Shown in pieces: positions 63,173-64,000 of a DNA stretch of 64,000 nucleotides (position 1 is its first letter; each line of letters begins with the position of its first letter). The DNA is from Ornithinibacillus scapharcae TW25 (GTDB lineage Bacteria; Bacillota; Bacilli; Bacillales; Amphibacillaceae): the NCBI RefSeq assembly GCF_000190475.1, contig NZ_AEWH01000059.1:143372-207371 (forward strand), in the 5' to 3' direction. Made by a program: the position numbers and the translations under genes. Under the pieces are notes generated by a model. The model made no database searches, was not told where the DNA came from, and saw only the letters and a list, made by a program, of their open reading frames with translations.

Positions 63173-63190
63173 TTCAAATAGTCATTTGAT
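63173..63190 (-). promoter_or_regulatory. CadC operator, proximal
   Basis: TTCAAATA GTC ATTTGA, between -10 and start codon. Confidence 0.65.
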
Positions 63191-63194
63191 TATA

Positions 63195-63223
63195 ATAATA
63201 TGCAGGTGTGAATTTTTTGTCAA
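63195..63223 (-). promoter_or_regulatory. Sigma-A promoter of cadC-cadA
   Basis: TTGACA (63223-63218), 17-bp spacer, TATTAT (63200-63195) on the minus strand: near-consensus. Confidence 0.8.
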
Positions 63224-63231
63224 TTATAATG

Positions 63232-63249
63232 TTCAAATAAGTATTTGAA
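63232..63249 (-). promoter_or_regulatory. CadC operator, distal
   Basis: TTCAAATA AG TATTTGAA, perfect 8-bp arms, as in cad operators of Gram-positive plasmids. Upstream of the -35. Confidence 0.7.
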
Positions 63250-63271
63250 TGATTAGGGCTTACTATCATTT

Positions 63272-63305
63272 AAAAAGCCTAATCCAAATAGGATTAGGCT
63301 TTTTG
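63272..63305 (-). terminator. Terminator of the VOC gene
   Basis: AAAAAGCCTAATCC ... GGATTAGGCTTTTT. Confidence 0.92.
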
Positions 63306-63316
63306 ACTTAAATATA

Positions 63317-63691
63317 TTACCCTGTGCAAATCATGATAATATGTTGATCCGGATCTTTAACCGTGAAGAAGGATAAATCATCAAATCTAATAATCTCATC
63401 GGCTATTTCATAATTTAATTCTTTCAAATAGTCATAGGCTGCATCAATATCTTCGGTGTGAAAGTTAAATAATGGGTATTCCAATGCCTTGATGTTTTTC
63501 TCTGTGCCTAATGGTCCAGCATCAAGGGTAATGCCTACTTCTTGGTTAACTTGAAGATTGTAAACTGGTCTAGATACAGTGGCTAAATCAAAATCCTGTC
63601 CTAATAAGTCACAATACCAGGCTACAGACTGCTCCAAATTACTTACGTGAATGAAAATAGTATTAACTTTGTTTTGAATTGGGCTTTTCAT
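63317..63691 (-). CDS. VOC family protein
   Basis: 124 residues, a single VOC unit: 'NTIFIHVSNLEQSVAWYCDLLG' at the N-terminus, 'FFTVKDPDQHIIMIC' at the end. Putative small-molecule binding or resistance protein; substrate unknown. AGGAG before ATG. Confidence 0.87.
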   Translation of the reverse strand: MKSPIQNKVNTIFIHVSNLEQSVAWYCDLLGQDFDLATVSRPVYNLQVNQEVGITLDAGPLGTEKNIKALEYPLFNFHTEDIDAAYDYLKELNYEIADEIIRFDDLSFFTVKDPDQHIIMICTG

Positions 63692-63758
63692 ATTATCACT
63701 CCTACTAAAGGTTCTTATTTCATACCCTTTGTATTCGTCAAATATCTACAAAACCCTT

Positions 63759-64000
63759 CTAATGTAACCGATAAACTAAAAACCTCTCATTCTGGTTCTT
63801 TTTATACAATCCCGGTATCACAACTTCTTGAACTAATTTAAACGCAGTATTTTTTTCCAAGTGAAAGATATAGTCTTCTGACGGATAATACAAAATGATA
63901 TCGATTTCTCTTGGAGCCGCTTCATAGGAGAGAATTATCCGATTGATGACATGCTGAAAAATATGGACAGAAAATGGATTAAAGAAGTAAAAGCGATTAT
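63759..64000 (-). CDS. C-terminal end of a probable class I SAM methyltransferase (partial)
   Basis: The minus-strand frame is open from the window edge to TAG at 63759-63761, 80 codons without a start codon. It reads 'FYFFNPFSVHIFQHVINRI', 'PREIDIILYYPSEDYIFHLE', '...ERFLVYRLH'. The 'YFFNPF' segment and the strand after it recall the last strands of SAM-dependent methyltransferases of a Bacillus family often labelled only by DUF. 5' part lies beyond the window. Confidence 0.6.
   Translation of the reverse strand, partial: NRFYFFNPFSVHIFQHVINRIILSYEAAPREIDIILYYPSEDYIFHLEKNTAFKLVQEVVIPGLYKKNQNERFLVYRLH

Overview
This is 64 kb of low-GC Firmicute chromosome. Gene content (MntABCD with MntR-like boxes, CatE, an MhqR-like MarR regulator, FetAB, YfkAB, EcsC, a CypC-type P450, a preQ1-I riboswitch before queT, many TTG/GTG starts behind strong AGGAGG sites) points to a Bacillaceae member. 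The flavour is that of Oceanobacillus, Virgibacillus or Ornithinibacillus, but the genus is my inference. I see no rRNA, tRNA, prophage, CRISPR array or intact insertion sequence.

Layout. 1-6.7 kb: 3' part of a prolyl oligopeptidase, a non-coding segment with repeats, an ABC-2 exporter pair with its own fused pseudo-ABC/LytTR regulator, and a membrane chemoreceptor. 6.9-16.2 kb: small envelope proteins, a squalene/phytoene synthase relative, a lipoprotein with an internal duplication, an AI-2E transporter, two acetyltransferases, a PadR/HAAS pair, a DUF188 protein and a fatty-acid P450. 16.3-26.1 kb: TetR plus MMPL exporter, a CvfC-like HEAT protein, a PadR/HAAS/DUF4173 set followed by a second cis-prenyltransferase, and DUF2785. 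26.1-36.5 kb: divergent SulP and UspA, an ATP-grasp enzyme, a broken unknown gene, FetAB, a quinone/catechol-stress block (MarR, MhqD-like hydrolase, CatE, flavin monooxygenase), riboswitch-controlled queT, and PlsC. 36.7-43.8 kb: a secreted amidase-domain gene with no proper start codon, catalase, a 21-bp-period repeat array, a His-rich HesB-like protein, a GntR regulator, BrnQ and a frameshifted EcsC. 43.8-55.8 kb: the mntABCD operon, MerR, YfkAB, a TetR-linked ABC exporter, and two more PadR modules. 56-64 kb: RibA-RibD-HAD phosphatase, an MhqR-like MarR, a free-standing MurE-like ligase, and a CadC/CadA-type metal-resistance operon whose ATPase is split exactly at an A_AAA_AAC slippery heptamer; finally a VOC protein and the 3' end of a probable methyltransferase.

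How it works together. Much of the window is envelope stress and detoxification under local one-component regulators (PadR x4, TetR x3, MarR x2, MerR, ArsR/CadC, GntR, LytTR), often with a recognisable palindrome or direct repeat at the regulator's own promoter. The strongest leads for follow-up are the possible -1 frameshift in the metal ATPase, the paired 21-bp periodic arrays, the LytTR/pseudo-ABC regulator with its matching direct repeats, the TTA 'start' of the amidase gene, and the PadR-linked prenyltransferase.
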